DNA of 64,000 nucleotides from Tenacibaculum sp. SG-28 (GTDB lineage Bacteria > Bacteroidota > Bacteroidia > Flavobacteriales > Flavobacteriaceae). Below are positions 50,589 through 60,026 of the stretch, piece after piece. A program made the translations under genes and the position numbers. The stretch spans positions 632,355 through 696,354 of the forward strand of contig NZ_MQVY01000002.1 of the NCBI RefSeq assembly GCF_002954385.1, in the 5' to 3' direction. Position 1 is the first letter of the stretch, and each line of letters starts with the position of its first letter. The notes under the pieces were generated by a model. It saw only the letters and a program-made list of their open reading frames with translations, ran no database searches and was not told the origin of the DNA.

Positions 50589-51335
50589 ATGAAAAAAGTA
50601 AAAAAATATCCAAAAAATCAGCTTGAAAAGTTTTCTACCCTATTTACACAACTAGGTTTGGTTCTAGTTTTATTGGTAGTTTATCTTGTTTTAGAGTACG
50701 AAACAGTACCTAAAAAAGCCATTGCTTACTCCAATACTAGTGTACTCGAGGAAGTTTATTCGATACCCACGCCTGTGGTATTAAAAAAGTTACCTAAAAA
50801 GGTAGTACAAGAACAAAAAGTACCAAAAAAAATGCTTCCGAAGGTTGTGCCGTTAGACCAATTCGATAGTACGAAGGAGGAAAATCTTCTGCAAGAACCA
50901 CTTCCACTTAGCACAGAAGTGGAGGGTCTTTTGGAGCATCCGGAACCAGAAATTATAGACGCGGATGATGATCCTGAACCGGTGTTGCTCATGCATTTAC
51001 AAAAAGCACCAATATTTCCAGGTTGTGAGGGGTTAACAGAAGCACAAGCCAGAGAGTGTTTAGAACGTAAAATAAAAGCACATGTACGTCATTATTTCGA
51101 TGCAGCAATTGCACAAGAAGTTGGTATGAGCTCTGGTACCTATAGAATTTTAACCCAGTTTGTCATTGATAATAACGGTGAGATTACAGATCTTCAGATT
51201 CGAGCGCCGCATGCAAAACTAAAGAAAGAAGCCACGAAAGTGGTAGATAAGCTACCGAAATTTACACCAGGTATGCAAAACGACAAACCGGTTAAAGTTC
51301 GCTATAGTTTACCGATTACCTTTCGGGTAGAATAG
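50589..51335 (+). CDS. energy transducer TonB, second paralogue
   Basis: A 248-residue TonB-family protein with the same plan as the gene upstream: membrane anchor (about 15-36), charged spacer (KKLPKKVVQEQKVPKKML), then a conserved PIFPGCEGLTEAQARECLERKI segment and a C-terminal TonB domain ending in RYSLPITFRVE. The spacer is less proline-rich and lacks the acidic repeats of its neighbour. Likely a duplicated gene; each is followed or preceded by its own terminator, so they are separately transcribed. Which receptors each serves is unknown. Confidence 0.88.
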   Translation: MKKVKKYPKNQLEKFSTLFTQLGLVLVLLVVYLVLEYETVPKKAIAYSNTSVLEEVYSIPTPVVLKKLPKKVVQEQKVPKKMLPKVVPLDQFDSTKEENLLQEPLPLSTEVEGLLEHPEPEIIDADDDPEPVLLMHLQKAPIFPGCEGLTEAQARECLERKIKAHVRHYFDAAIAQEVGMSSGTYRILTQFVIDNNGEITDLQIRAPHAKLKKEATKVVDKLPKFTPGMQNDKPVKVRYSLPITFRVE

Positions 51336-51383
51336 CAAGGAAATGCCGTACTATTGCCAATACTTTTTTTACATTTGTGTACT

Positions 51384-51968
51384 ATGAGTGAAACAAATAC
51401 ATATTTTTCGCACGAGACTGCCGTTATTGATCCGGGATGCGAGATTGGACCAGGTACTAAAATTTGGCATTTTACCCATGTGATGCCGAATTGTAGTATA
51501 GGACACAATTGTAATATTGGTCAGAATGTGGTGGTATCTCCTCAGGTTACTTTGGGGAATAACGTAAAAGTACAGAACAATGTCTCCATCTATACTGGAG
51601 TACACTGTGAAGATGATGTGTTCCTTGGACCATCTATGGTTTTTACCAATGTTATCAATCCTCGCAGCGCTATCCAAAGAAAAGACGCGTTTCAAGAAAC
51701 CATCGTAAGAAAAGGAGCCAGTATCGGTGCTAATGCTACTATTGTATGCGGAAACACCATTGGTACCTACGCGATGGTTGGGGCAGGTACCGTAGTTACC
51801 AAAGACGTATTGCCATATGCGTTGGTAGTTGGTAATCCTGCCAGACAGATAGGATGGGTTAGTGAATACGGACATCGCCTAGATTTTTCCGCGAACAATG
51901 AAGCTATTTGTCCGGAGTCTGGTATGAAATATTTACTTAAAAATAATATACTCTTAAAGAATAGTTAA
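51384..51968 (+). CDS. hexapeptide-repeat sugar acetyltransferase (WbbJ/WlbB type)
   Basis: Left-handed beta-helix acetyltransferase of 194 residues, of the type acting on aminosugar nucleotides in surface polysaccharide synthesis. Start at ATG 51384 (MSETNTYFSHETAVID) leaves out 10 unrelated upstream residues. Hexapeptide units are clear: IGPGTKI, IGHNCNI, VTLGNNVKV, VFLGPSM, IGANATIVCGNTIG, and VVTKDVLPYALVVGNPARQIGW near the end. A TACATTTG box at 51370-51377 resembles a -7 element. Followed by a candidate small RNA. Substrate is inferred. Confidence 0.87.
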   Translation: MSETNTYFSHETAVIDPGCEIGPGTKIWHFTHVMPNCSIGHNCNIGQNVVVSPQVTLGNNVKVQNNVSIYTGVHCEDDVFLGPSMVFTNVINPRSAIQRKDAFQETIVRKGASIGANATIVCGNTIGTYAMVGAGTVVTKDVLPYALVVGNPARQIGWVSEYGHRLDFSANNEAICPESGMKYLLKNNILLKNS

Positions 51969-51984
51969 AAAAAATGATTTTTAT

Positions 51985-52014
51985 TTTGCACTTTGAAAAA
52001 GATTTGTATATTTG
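51985..52014 (+). promoter_or_regulatory. Bacteroidetes-type promoter in front of a short non-coding transcript
   Basis: TTTG at 51985-51988, an 18-base spacer and TATATTTG at 52007-52014. Strong match to the -33/-7 consensus. It lies just after the acetyltransferase gene and does not precede any plus-strand protein gene. Confidence 0.6.
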
Positions 52015-52018
52015 AAAC

Positions 52019-52095
52019 GTGGTTGAAAAACCACTTTCTTTTTCTTTTTCATAGCAATTTTTCCCACTCAAATTTTGAGTGGGTTTTGTTTTTTA
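52019..52095 (+). ncRNA. candidate small non-coding RNA (unidentified)
   Basis: Starting about five bases after the promoter is a hairpin with a GAAA loop (stem GTGGTT / AACCAC, 52019-52034), then a CTTTTTC-rich stretch, and a terminator hairpin (CCCACTCAAA / TTTGAGTGGG region, 52063-52083) with a T-rich tail. No ORF of note lies in it. A roughly 75-nt transcript is plausible. The only protein gene on this stretch is the LacI regulator on the opposite strand, so this could also merely be the acetyltransferase terminator with a leader-like hairpin. Confidence 0.45.
52063..52095 (+). terminator. plus-strand intrinsic terminator
   Basis: Stem CCCACTCAA / TTGAGTGGG with a short loop and TTTTGTTTTTT tail. 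On the minus strand no T-run follows the stem, so it works in the plus direction, for the acetyltransferase or the candidate small RNA. Confidence 0.8.
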
Positions 52096-52115
52096 TACCC
52101 TTTAAAATTTCCGGT

Positions 52116-53149
52116 TTATTTAGTTACTAATGGTCGAGACGATTCCCTAACAACGAGATCTGTTCGGATTACTTTGGTCTCTGTGTTTTTTTGTAGATTC
52201 TTTTTCTCTAATCTACTAATAAGCATCTCTGCGGCTGTAGCTCCCATAATTTCACCATGTTGGCTGACGGTAGTCATTTTTGGGTCGGAATGCCGCGCTA
52301 GAATACCATTAGAAAAAGAGATAATAGAGCAATCTTCAGGGATTCTATATCCCTTGCGAATGGCTACTTTCATTGCCGCTACCGCAGAAGATTCATCAGT
52401 AGCAATAACGCTGTCAATTGCATGTTGTTTAAATATTGGCGTAAGGATCGATTCGTATTTCTTGTAATCTTCCTCTTCAATATTAATAATTAGATTTTTA
52501 TTTACCGGCATATTAATGTCTTCAAGACCCTTTAAGTAACCTAAATACCTTCGTTCGCCAATTTTTAGTTTGCTCATGGTAGAGACAAATGCAATGTTTT
52601 TATGCCCAGTTCTGTGCAGGTGTTTTACTGTATTTACTGTAGCTTCAAAATCATTGGTAATGACTTTATCACAATCGATATGCGGTGCAATGCGATCAAA
52701 CATTACAATTGGAATACCATTATTTATAGTATTTTCAATATGCGTGTAGTTTTTTTTCAGCAAGGTTTCTTCTGCCAAGGATAAGATAAAGCCATCGATA
52801 CTTCCATTGGAAAGCATGTTAATAGTTTCTACTTCTTTGTCGAAGGACTCGTTAGAAATACAAGAAATTATTTTATAGCCTTTTTGGCTTGCAACTTTTT
52901 CGATTCCTTTGAATACTTGCGCAAAAAATAGTTGAGCATATTTGGAATGATAATTCCAATAGTTTTTGTTTTTTTACTCTTTAAGCTTAAAGCGGTAACG
53001 TTAGGATGGTAGTTGTGGGCTTTAGCGTACTTTTTGATTTTTTCTTTGGTGGTTTCACTAATCTCATAACTATCATTCAAGGCCTTTGAAACTGTTGATA
53101 TAGAAACATTTAAGGCTTTCGCGATATCTTTAATAGTGAGTTTTTTCAT
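52116..53149 (-). CDS. LacI-family transcriptional regulator, frame broken at 52923-52928
   Basis: N-terminal HTH (LTIKDIAKALNVSISTVSKALND, about 3-25) with the LacI-type hinge and ligand-binding core. One A missing from the plus-strand A6 run at 52923-52928 (T in the coding strand; repair reads NYFFAQVFKGIEKVASQKGYKIIS) joins the two open parts, about 345 residues. C-terminal core segments such as DGFILSLAEE, IPIVMFDRI and VIATDESSAVAAMKVA match the periplasmic-binding fold. Upstream is the glycosyltransferase run on the same strand, separated by a 57-base gap. The effector and target genes are not visible. Confidence 0.88.
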
Positions 53150-53206
53150 AAAACATTAAAAAGTTTATAACAATATTACGAAAATCGTAGCAAATTCTTT
53201 CAAAAA

Positions 53207-54566
53207 CTATCCTTTGCTTTTAAGCAACTTATTTTTACGACCTTTAAATTCCCAATACATGTATATAAATAGAATGCAATACTCTGCACCGACAAACCAT
53301 AAATTTTCTTGCCATGGCGTGTTTGCATAGGTTTGGTAGCTTAGTACGATAACAAAACTCCATACCAAAGGATATTTGTAGCTGGTAAATATCGACAACA
53401 GTACAAGAGTAGCAAGATACCACGGATGAACCGTGGTAGAAAAGAAATAGTAAAATGTGAGGGCAAACAGCATGTGTTGTAGCAGTACTCTCATAGAACT
53501 ACGGTTACTTTTAAAACTTAAATAGCTGAGAAATCCAACGGTAAGAATTGGTAGAATTTTACCTATGGTTGCAATTTCATTATAGCCTCTAAAGGTATAT
53601 CCAATTGCCCTAAATAGATAATAGAAACTAGCGTTAAATTCAAAATTATTAAACCACAAACCCACCGATGCGCTATAATTTGCAATAAGTGCTTTCGATA
53701 AGAACGGAGCAAAGGTTAACAGCACTGTGCCAAAAACGACAAGGTAAAACCAAAGTAATTTTGAAAGCGCTTTAGTCTTATGTACAGCACCCTCCATAAA
53801 GTATTTGGCGAATAAGGGTAAAAAAAGCAGAGGAATTAATTTTACACTTACCGAAAATGCTAAAAAAATGGCAGCAGTAATCCACTTGTTTTTTTGTAAC
53901 AAATACAAACTGTACACTAAAAAAAACAACAGTACAGCTTCAAAGTGTAAATTGCCAGTTAGTTCAATAATGACGAACGGATTTAAAGCATAATAAAATA
54001 GGTTTGCTACAGGTAGTTTTAGTTGTAAGAGAAGTTTTCTACCTATCACAAGTATTCCTATTTCCGCTGTAATAATAATAAGTCGTAGCACCACTGTGGC
54101 ACCCATAATACTGTGTTCCGAAAGTACTGTCGCAATCCAAAAACAAAACTGATTTAACGGAGGGTAATTGGTGTAATGACTACCGTTTAAGGTTCCCATC
54201 TTCGTAGAGTGCCTTGGCTTGCGCCACCGGAAATTGCTGGTTTTGAATAAAGGTTTCCGGTAAATACACATAAGGATTTAGTCCTTCGAAAAGCATTCGT
54301 CCATCCCAAATAAATCGGTAAAAATCTTGGGATAAATTAGGTATAGCAACTATAAAAAGTATTCGCAATACTATGGCTGCTATTGCCAAAAAATAGAAGT
54401 TACCTCTTTTGTGGCGATACAACAGATAAGACGTTATAAAAAGACCTGTCCAGGAGATACAGAGATTTAGAAACGAAGTTCGATCGACAAAATAGCCGAA
54501 GAATACGTATTGTAATCCTAATAGAAAAACAAGAAGCGGTGCCGTATGTTTTTTAAAAACAAGCAT
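53207..54566 (-). CDS. polytopic mannosyltransferase / GT87-like membrane protein, frame broken near 54199-54203
   Basis: Multi-pass membrane glycosyltransferase of the DUF2029/GT87 kind. The N-terminal part (54180-54566) reads LLVFLLGLQYVFF ... SQDFYRFIWDGRMLFEGLNPYVY, with the typical D/YRF motif; it ends in EDGNLKR. The second part continues with MGTLNGSHYTNYPPLNQFCFWIAT. Frame analysis shows a net loss of two bases (or gain of one) in the region 54199-54203. About 450 residues with about 10 hydrophobic helices. Starts next to the GT below with no gap. Substrate likely a polyprenyl-linked sugar; inferred. Confidence 0.75.
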
Positions 54567-56059
54567 TTAGCTTTTAGAAAAAATAGAGCTCAAAAAAACA
54601 AAACTGAAGCCTATACATAGCATAAGGTGGAAGGGGAACAGTCCAAAGTCGCCTCCATCTTTTCCAACCACAAAAGCACTATACATTCCAAAGGCAAAAT
54701 ACAAAGCAAGTAGGCCTTCAAGGACAACATGAGAAGCTATATTTTTTTGGAGGTATTTATTATCCTTCCAGGAATCCCTTATATTTTTAATATTGAACTT
54801 AGGCGTTCGAACAAAGTCGCTTTTTTTACCCGAGTGCCCTTCTAAAACAGCAATCGTATTATGTAGCGAAAACCCCATGGCTACAGTGAAAAAAGAGAAA
54901 AAAGAACCAGTGTACTTCAAAAAATCCTTCCAGCTCTCTCCGTAGGTTGCTTTATACATATGCCAATAGCAAATAAAAAAAATAACGGTACTACTTGCAA
55001 AAAATCCCATTGCGATAAAGTAACCCTTTAAATTTTCATGTTCGTTTTTTATGTATAGCACAGGAACGCTCAGTACTGCAACAATAAAAACACAGGTGAA
55101 CATAGAGCTGTTTAGCAAGTGCAAAATTCCGTGAATTTTTGATTTCACACCCATGTGCTTATGGATCAAAATTCTTTTGAGCATCTTCTGAAAATTTTCT
55201 GCTCCACCTTTATTCCACCGAAATTGTTGCGATCGTGCAGCGCTGATGACCACAGGAAGCTCTGCTGGTGTTTCTACATGCTCTAAATATTTAAATTTCC
55301 AGTTTTTTAATTGTGCTCTATAGCTTAAATCTAAGTCTTCTGTTAAGGTATCTCCTTCCCAATTTCCTGCATCGAGAATACACGCTTTTCGCCATATACC
55401 AGCAGTGCCGTTAAAGTTTATAAAATGTCCTTTACTATTTCTACCAACCTGTTCTAAGGTAAAATGCGCATCCAGAGCAAATGCTTGAATTTTGGTAAGG
55501 ATGGAGTAATTTCTATTTAGGTGTCCCCATCGCGTTTGCACTACGCCAATTTCTGGATTTTTAAAAAAAGGGACGGTTTGTAACAGCCAACTTGGTTTTG
55601 GTAAAAAGTCGGCATCAAAAACTGCGATAAATTCTCCCTTTGCCTTTGCAAGCCCTTCTTTTAAGGCTCCCGCTTTGAATCCATTTCGGTTATCCCTGGT
55701 TAGGTGTTGAATGTCAATACCAGTTTTTTGCAGTTTTTCAATATGTTTTTTTGTCGTTATTAGAGAAGCATCGGTGGAATCATCCAGCACTTGAATTTCT
55801 AATTTTTCGCGAGGATACTCTAATTTTACAATAGTATTCAACAACCGCTCCATCACATACATTTCATTATACACTGGCAATTGTATGGTAACCATTGGTA
55901 TTTCTTCAGAACGGTTTATATCCAACGCTGGCGTTCTATCTGGTTTTTTTTAGCGCCTAAATAATTAACAAGTAAATTTAACTGCGCTATGGCATACATA
56001 AAAATCAATACTATAGCGATGGTGTATACAACTAAAATACCATACTCTATTACGCTCAT
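54567..56059 (-). CDS. cellulose synthase-like glycosyltransferase family 2 protein, frame broken at 55944-55951
   Basis: Integral membrane GT2. The 5' end reads MSVIEYGILVVYTIAIVLIFMY (one TM); one A lost in the coding-strand A8 run (repair reads GAKKKPDRTPALDINRSEEIP) joins it to the catalytic domain: IQLPVYNEMYVMERLLNT, DDSTD, FDADF (DxD), GTAGIWRKACI, TLTEDLDLSYRAQ and QQFRWNKGGAEN (QxxRW). Several C-terminal membrane helices follow. About 497 residues. The ATG overlaps the stop of the upstream GT2 gene by four bases (ATGA). The product polysaccharide is unknown. Confidence 0.82.
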
Positions 56060-56748
56060 TTTGTACTGTATTTAAAAATCCATCCTAAAATTTTGATTCC
56101 TGCTAAAATTGAACCTTTTACCGTTCCTGATACTTTAGAAACGCCAATTCTATTGCGGTATTTTACTGGTATTTCTTGATAAGTTAAACCTTGTTTGATA
56201 GCTTTTAATTGCATTTCAACAGTCCAACCATAGGTTTTGTCTTCCATATTTAAAGCGAGTAACTTTTCGTATTTTATTGCTCGGAAAGGGCCTAAATCGG
56301 TATAGTTTGCATTAAATAAAGAGTGCATTAACCTCGTGGCTAACCAGTTACCAAAAATTTGTTGCGGAGTTACGGCACCTGGTTCTCGCAATGCTTTAGT
56401 TCTCGCCCCAATAACAAAATCTATATTGTTCTGAACAATAGGAGCAATAATAGCGGTGAGTTGCTCCGGATAGTCGGAGTAATCACCATCCAAGAAAACA
56501 ACAATATCTGGCGGTAGTGCTTTATTTTCCAGATAAGCCATTCCTTTCAAGCAAGCATAACCATATCCTTTTCTTACTTCTGATAAAACGGTTGCACCGG
56601 CCTCTCTTGCATTTTTTGCAGTATTATCGGTCGAATTGTTGTTTACCACAATTATTTCATCCACAACAGTAGGGATGTCTTTGATAACAAAAGCAATAGA
56701 ATCCTGCTCGTTGTAGGCAGGAATTATAACGTTAATTCGCGGTTTCAT
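56056..56748 (-). CDS. glycosyltransferase family 2 (dolichyl-phosphate mannosyltransferase-like)
   Basis: A 230-residue soluble or peripheral GT2 with DPM1-like features: RINVIIPAYNEQDSIAFVI, VVNNNSTDNT, GYGYACLKGM, FLDGDYSDYP (DxD), VIGARTK, NRIGVSKVSGTVKG near the C terminus. It would transfer a sugar from a nucleotide sugar to a polyprenyl phosphate or a similar acceptor. Translationally coupled to the cellulose synthase-like gene, followed by the GT87-like gene with no gap, so the three form a sugar-transfer operon. Confidence 0.88.
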   Translation of the reverse strand: MKPRINVIIPAYNEQDSIAFVIKDIPTVVDEIIVVNNNSTDNTAKNAREAGATVLSEVRKGYGYACLKGMAYLENKALPPDIVVFLDGDYSDYPEQLTAIIAPIVQNNIDFVIGARTKALREPGAVTPQQIFGNWLATRLMHSLFNANYTDLGPFRAIKYEKLLALNMEDKTYGWTVEMQLKAIKQGLTYQEIPVKYRNRIGVSKVSGTVKGSILAGIKILGWIFKYSTK

Positions 56749-56947
56749 TTTTGGTTACTATCCTTTTCATTTTTTACTGTTTAGCAGTATACGATGCTCG
56801 TTTTTGCAATTATTAGCATAAATTTTACGCTAGAAATTACAAATTTATTACTGCGAGGAATAGGGCATAAAAGTAGCAATATTTGTACGATTCTTCTTCT
56901 ATAAATAGGTTTCTTTTTACAGACAGAAAAGGACCGTTTTACCGCTG

Positions 56948-58570
56948 TTATTTGTCGTTTAAGAGCTGTAGTAAATCCACATCATTACCCAGTAAAATTT
57001 CTGTTGGATTGATGCGTCCTTTTTCTGGTCCGTTTTCTAATTTAAGAACCCCTCTCGGACATACCGCCGAACATATACCACAGCCTACACAACTAGCGCG
57101 AACAATATTTTCTCCCTTTTGCGCATAAGCTCTAACATCAATACCTTGTTCGCAATAGGTAGAACAGTTTCCACAGGAGATGCACTGTCCGCCGTTAGTG
57201 GTAATTCTAAATCGAGACTTAAAACGTTGTACCACTCCCATGTAAGCGGCTAACGGACAACCAAAACGACACCATACGCGGTTTCCAAAAATAGGATAAA
57301 ATCCTGTGCCAATAACACCGGCAAACCAAGCACCTACTACAAAGCTGTAGGTGTCTTTAATCCATTGGGAAGAGATACCTAAAAACGAATAGGCACCGGT
57401 AAAGTAACAGTACAAGGTAACAGTGGTCATTACCAGAGAAAAAACCAAAATACTGTGAATTAGCCACCGTTCTAGTTTCCATGCCTTAAGTGATTTATCG
57501 GAATGTTGTCGGTAGGGGTCCCCTAAGGTTTCCGCAAGACCACCACAGCCACACACCCAGGAACAATACCATCTTTTTCCAAAAAAATAAACCATAACAG
57601 GAACAATTATTACTGTTAAAACGGTTCCCCAAACTAAAATAAATAGACCTATAGCACCAGAGTTTCTTAGATTTTCTAGGTTCCATTCAAAAAAGAAATC
57701 ATAGTCTAAAGGAAAGGCATTTTTAAAATCATAACCAGGCATGTTTAAACTAGCCATTAGCTCCGGGATTAAAAAAGCAAATACAATTTGGAAAAATAAA
57801 ACAGAAGTTGTTCGAATAATTTGGTATTTGTTATGGCGGTATTTAATGTACATTCTAATGGCCATTACTAGCATGACTATGCAATATAGAAACCCATAGA
57901 CAAACCATTGGCTTGCAGGATTACCATTTAAAAAAATACTGAATGGATCTAAAATAAAGGTCCAGTTAACCAGGTAGTCGGGTAGAAAATACAATGCCAG
58001 GTAAAAAACAACCAAGTAGAGTAAAACAAGCCAAGCGATCCATCCTCTACTGGTGCTCGCATGGACGTAAATACCGTCATTTTTAATTCCTTTTGGACCA
58101 AGTAGTATAAGGTCTGGTAGAATATACATTACGCCGCCAAGAATACCGAGACCAAAGGTTAGTATCCACAACAGCATTGGATTATTTTTCACAAAACCAG
58201 TGCCTACTTTTTTGGCGAGTTCAAAGCTTATGGTATGGGGTTTGTCGTAAATTATATATTGGTATTGTTCTCCTTTTTTATCCCAATTTTTTTCGGCATC
58301 GTACCTTGCAATTTGCTGCTCATAATGTTGGTTTGCAGCCGCTACTGCAGTTTGTACACTTTTGGAGAATTCAAAGATGGAAACTTCCTTTTTACCTGCT
58401 AAATTTTCCGTTAGAAAATCTTTAATATATTCGTTTTTATATCCTTTTTGCGCTAGAAAGGTATCGATGTCTTTCGCTGTGGTATGGAAATCTCCAAAAA
58501 GAACGGTCCCTGAAAAAATTACTAAACCAATTAAAAACAAAAAAAGACCAATATTTTTTATTGTTTTCAT
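56948..58570 (-). CDS. NosR/NirI-like polyferredoxin membrane protein (4Fe-4S)
   Basis: A 540-residue integral membrane iron-sulfur protein. About seven hydrophobic helices; a CxxxCGCGG motif in YCSWVCGCGGLAETLGD (about 340); RFGCPLAAY; and two C-terminal ferredoxin motifs CISCGNCSTYCEQG and CVGCGICSAVCPRG. Such proteins pass electrons from the cytoplasm or quinols to periplasmic or cytoplasmic partners. The start overlaps the FAD oxidoreductase stop by four bases, so the two are translated together and likely form an electron-transfer unit. Exact partner unknown. Confidence 0.85.
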   Translation of the reverse strand: MKTIKNIGLFLFLIGLVIFSGTVLFGDFHTTAKDIDTFLAQKGYKNEYIKDFLTENLAGKKEVSIFEFSKSVQTAVAAANQHYEQQIARYDAEKNWDKKGEQYQYIIYDKPHTISFELAKKVGTGFVKNNPMLLWILTFGLGILGGVMYILPDLILLGPKGIKNDGIYVHASTSRGWIAWLVLLYLVVFYLALYFLPDYLVNWTFILDPFSIFLNGNPASQWFVYGFLYCIVMLVMAIRMYIKYRHNKYQIIRTTSVLFFQIVFAFLIPELMASLNMPGYDFKNAFPLDYDFFFEWNLENLRNSGAIGLFILVWGTVLTVIIVPVMVYFFGKRWYCSWVCGCGGLAETLGDPYRQHSDKSLKAWKLERWLIHSILVFSLVMTTVTLYCYFTGAYSFLGISSQWIKDTYSFVVGAWFAGVIGTGFYPIFGNRVWCRFGCPLAAYMGVVQRFKSRFRITTNGGQCISCGNCSTYCEQGIDVRAYAQKGENIVRASCVGCGICSAVCPRGVLKLENGPEKGRINPTEILLGNDVDLLQLLNDK

Positions 58571-59915
58571 AAGGAATTACTATTAAAAATTTGCTTCCAG
58601 CTCTTTTTCTTCAGTGGAATCTTGGTGTTGTTTTCTGCGTTGTACTTTTGCAGTATTTCTCGTTCGAAGGTTTTGTAAAATTCCGGGTCAAAATTTGCAT
58701 TTCGCAGGTTTTGCAATACGTAAGAAACAGCTTTTTTCTCTCGAAGGACTCTATCAAAAAATGCATGTCTTAATCGAATTCCTAGCGTATTAATGCCCAA
58801 GAACTCTTTTGTGTTTTTATCGTAATTTACATGGATACATTTTTTATCATCGTTATGTATCCAGTAGAATCTTTTTTCGTTCTCCTGTGCTTGCGGAGGA
58901 ATCCAACCGTAGGTTTGGTATTCTATGTTGAAAAACTTTGCAGAGTTAAACCAAGGACCAGGTTGGTATTTGGTACGATTTCCACAGATGGTCTGCGCCA
59001 CTGTCTCTCCCATCATTCTTCCGGTATACCATACGGCTTCAATTGGTCTTCGTTTTGCAAGTACCTCTGTTTGTTCTGCACAATCGCCAATGGCATAAAT
59101 ATCAGGTATATTCGTTTCTAAATATTGGTTTACTACAACACCCTTAGCGGTTGCTATGTTAGCATCTTTGAGAAAGGCAATATTAGGAGAAACGCCTGCG
59201 GTTAGCCCAACTACACTGCAGGGTATTTCTTCTTCAGTTTCTTTAATAACTACTGCGGTTACTTTGTTATTCGCATCGGTTTTTATTTCTTTTAAGGTAG
59301 TGCCAAGTCTAAGGTCTATGTGGTGCTCTAAAATCTCTGTATTGACTATACCCGATTCCTCTTGTGGTAGCACACCATTCCAGAAGCTAGATTCTCGAAC
59401 TAAAAAGGTAACCGGAATATTTCTGCTGTAAAACATTTCTGCGAGTTCAATACCGATTAATCCGCCTCCTACAATAACGGCTCTTTTACAAACTGTATTG
59501 TTGGGAGCAAGCTGTTCTAATTCTTCTAGATCTTGTTTGTGGTACAAACCTAGAACACCTTTTGCGTCTTCTCCTGGCCATCCAAATTTGTTTGGTTTGG
59601 ACCCTGTGGCAATAATTAATGAATCATAGGCTATTGCGGTGCCATTTTGTAATACAAGCGATTTATTCGATGTATCTACTGCGGTTACAAGTCCTTTTTG
59701 CAGGGCTATTTTATTTTTCTTCCAAAATTCTTTTTCATACGGCTGGGTGTGCTCAAATTTTAAGTGTCCCATAAAGACATACATCAATGCAGTTCTCGAA
59801 AAAAATATTCCGTTTCGTTCGATATTATGGTTATTGAAGCATCGGAATATTTTCGAATATGTCTTGCTGCAGTTACTCCCGCGATACCGTTACCAATAAT
59901 TACAACATGCTGCAT
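58567..59915 (-). CDS. NAD(P)/FAD-dependent oxidoreductase, frame broken at 59799-59805
   Basis: Pyridine nucleotide-disulfide oxidoreductase fold. The first ORF piece starts within the protein; reading upstream to ATG 59915 gives MQHVVIIGNGIAGVTAARHI, the FAD GxGxxG motif. One T lost from the coding-strand run (plus A7 at 59799-59805; repair reads EYFFSRTALMYVFMGH) closes the gap. Downstream: AVIVGGGLIGIELAE (NAD motif), and NIPDIYAIGDCAEQ (FAD). About 449 residues. Coupled to the polyferredoxin; no redox cysteine pair of the disulfide-reductase type is evident. Resembles nitrite reductase/ferredoxin reductase-type flavoproteins. Confidence 0.85.
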
Positions 59916-60026
59916 TCTAAGAAATTTATTTTTACTTAGGTCGTGCCTAAAGGTACTAACTTAAAATTTTGCTTGAGTTTAGAATCAGTATAAATAGTGT
60001 AGCGACTCTAAAAATCGTACTAAGTA

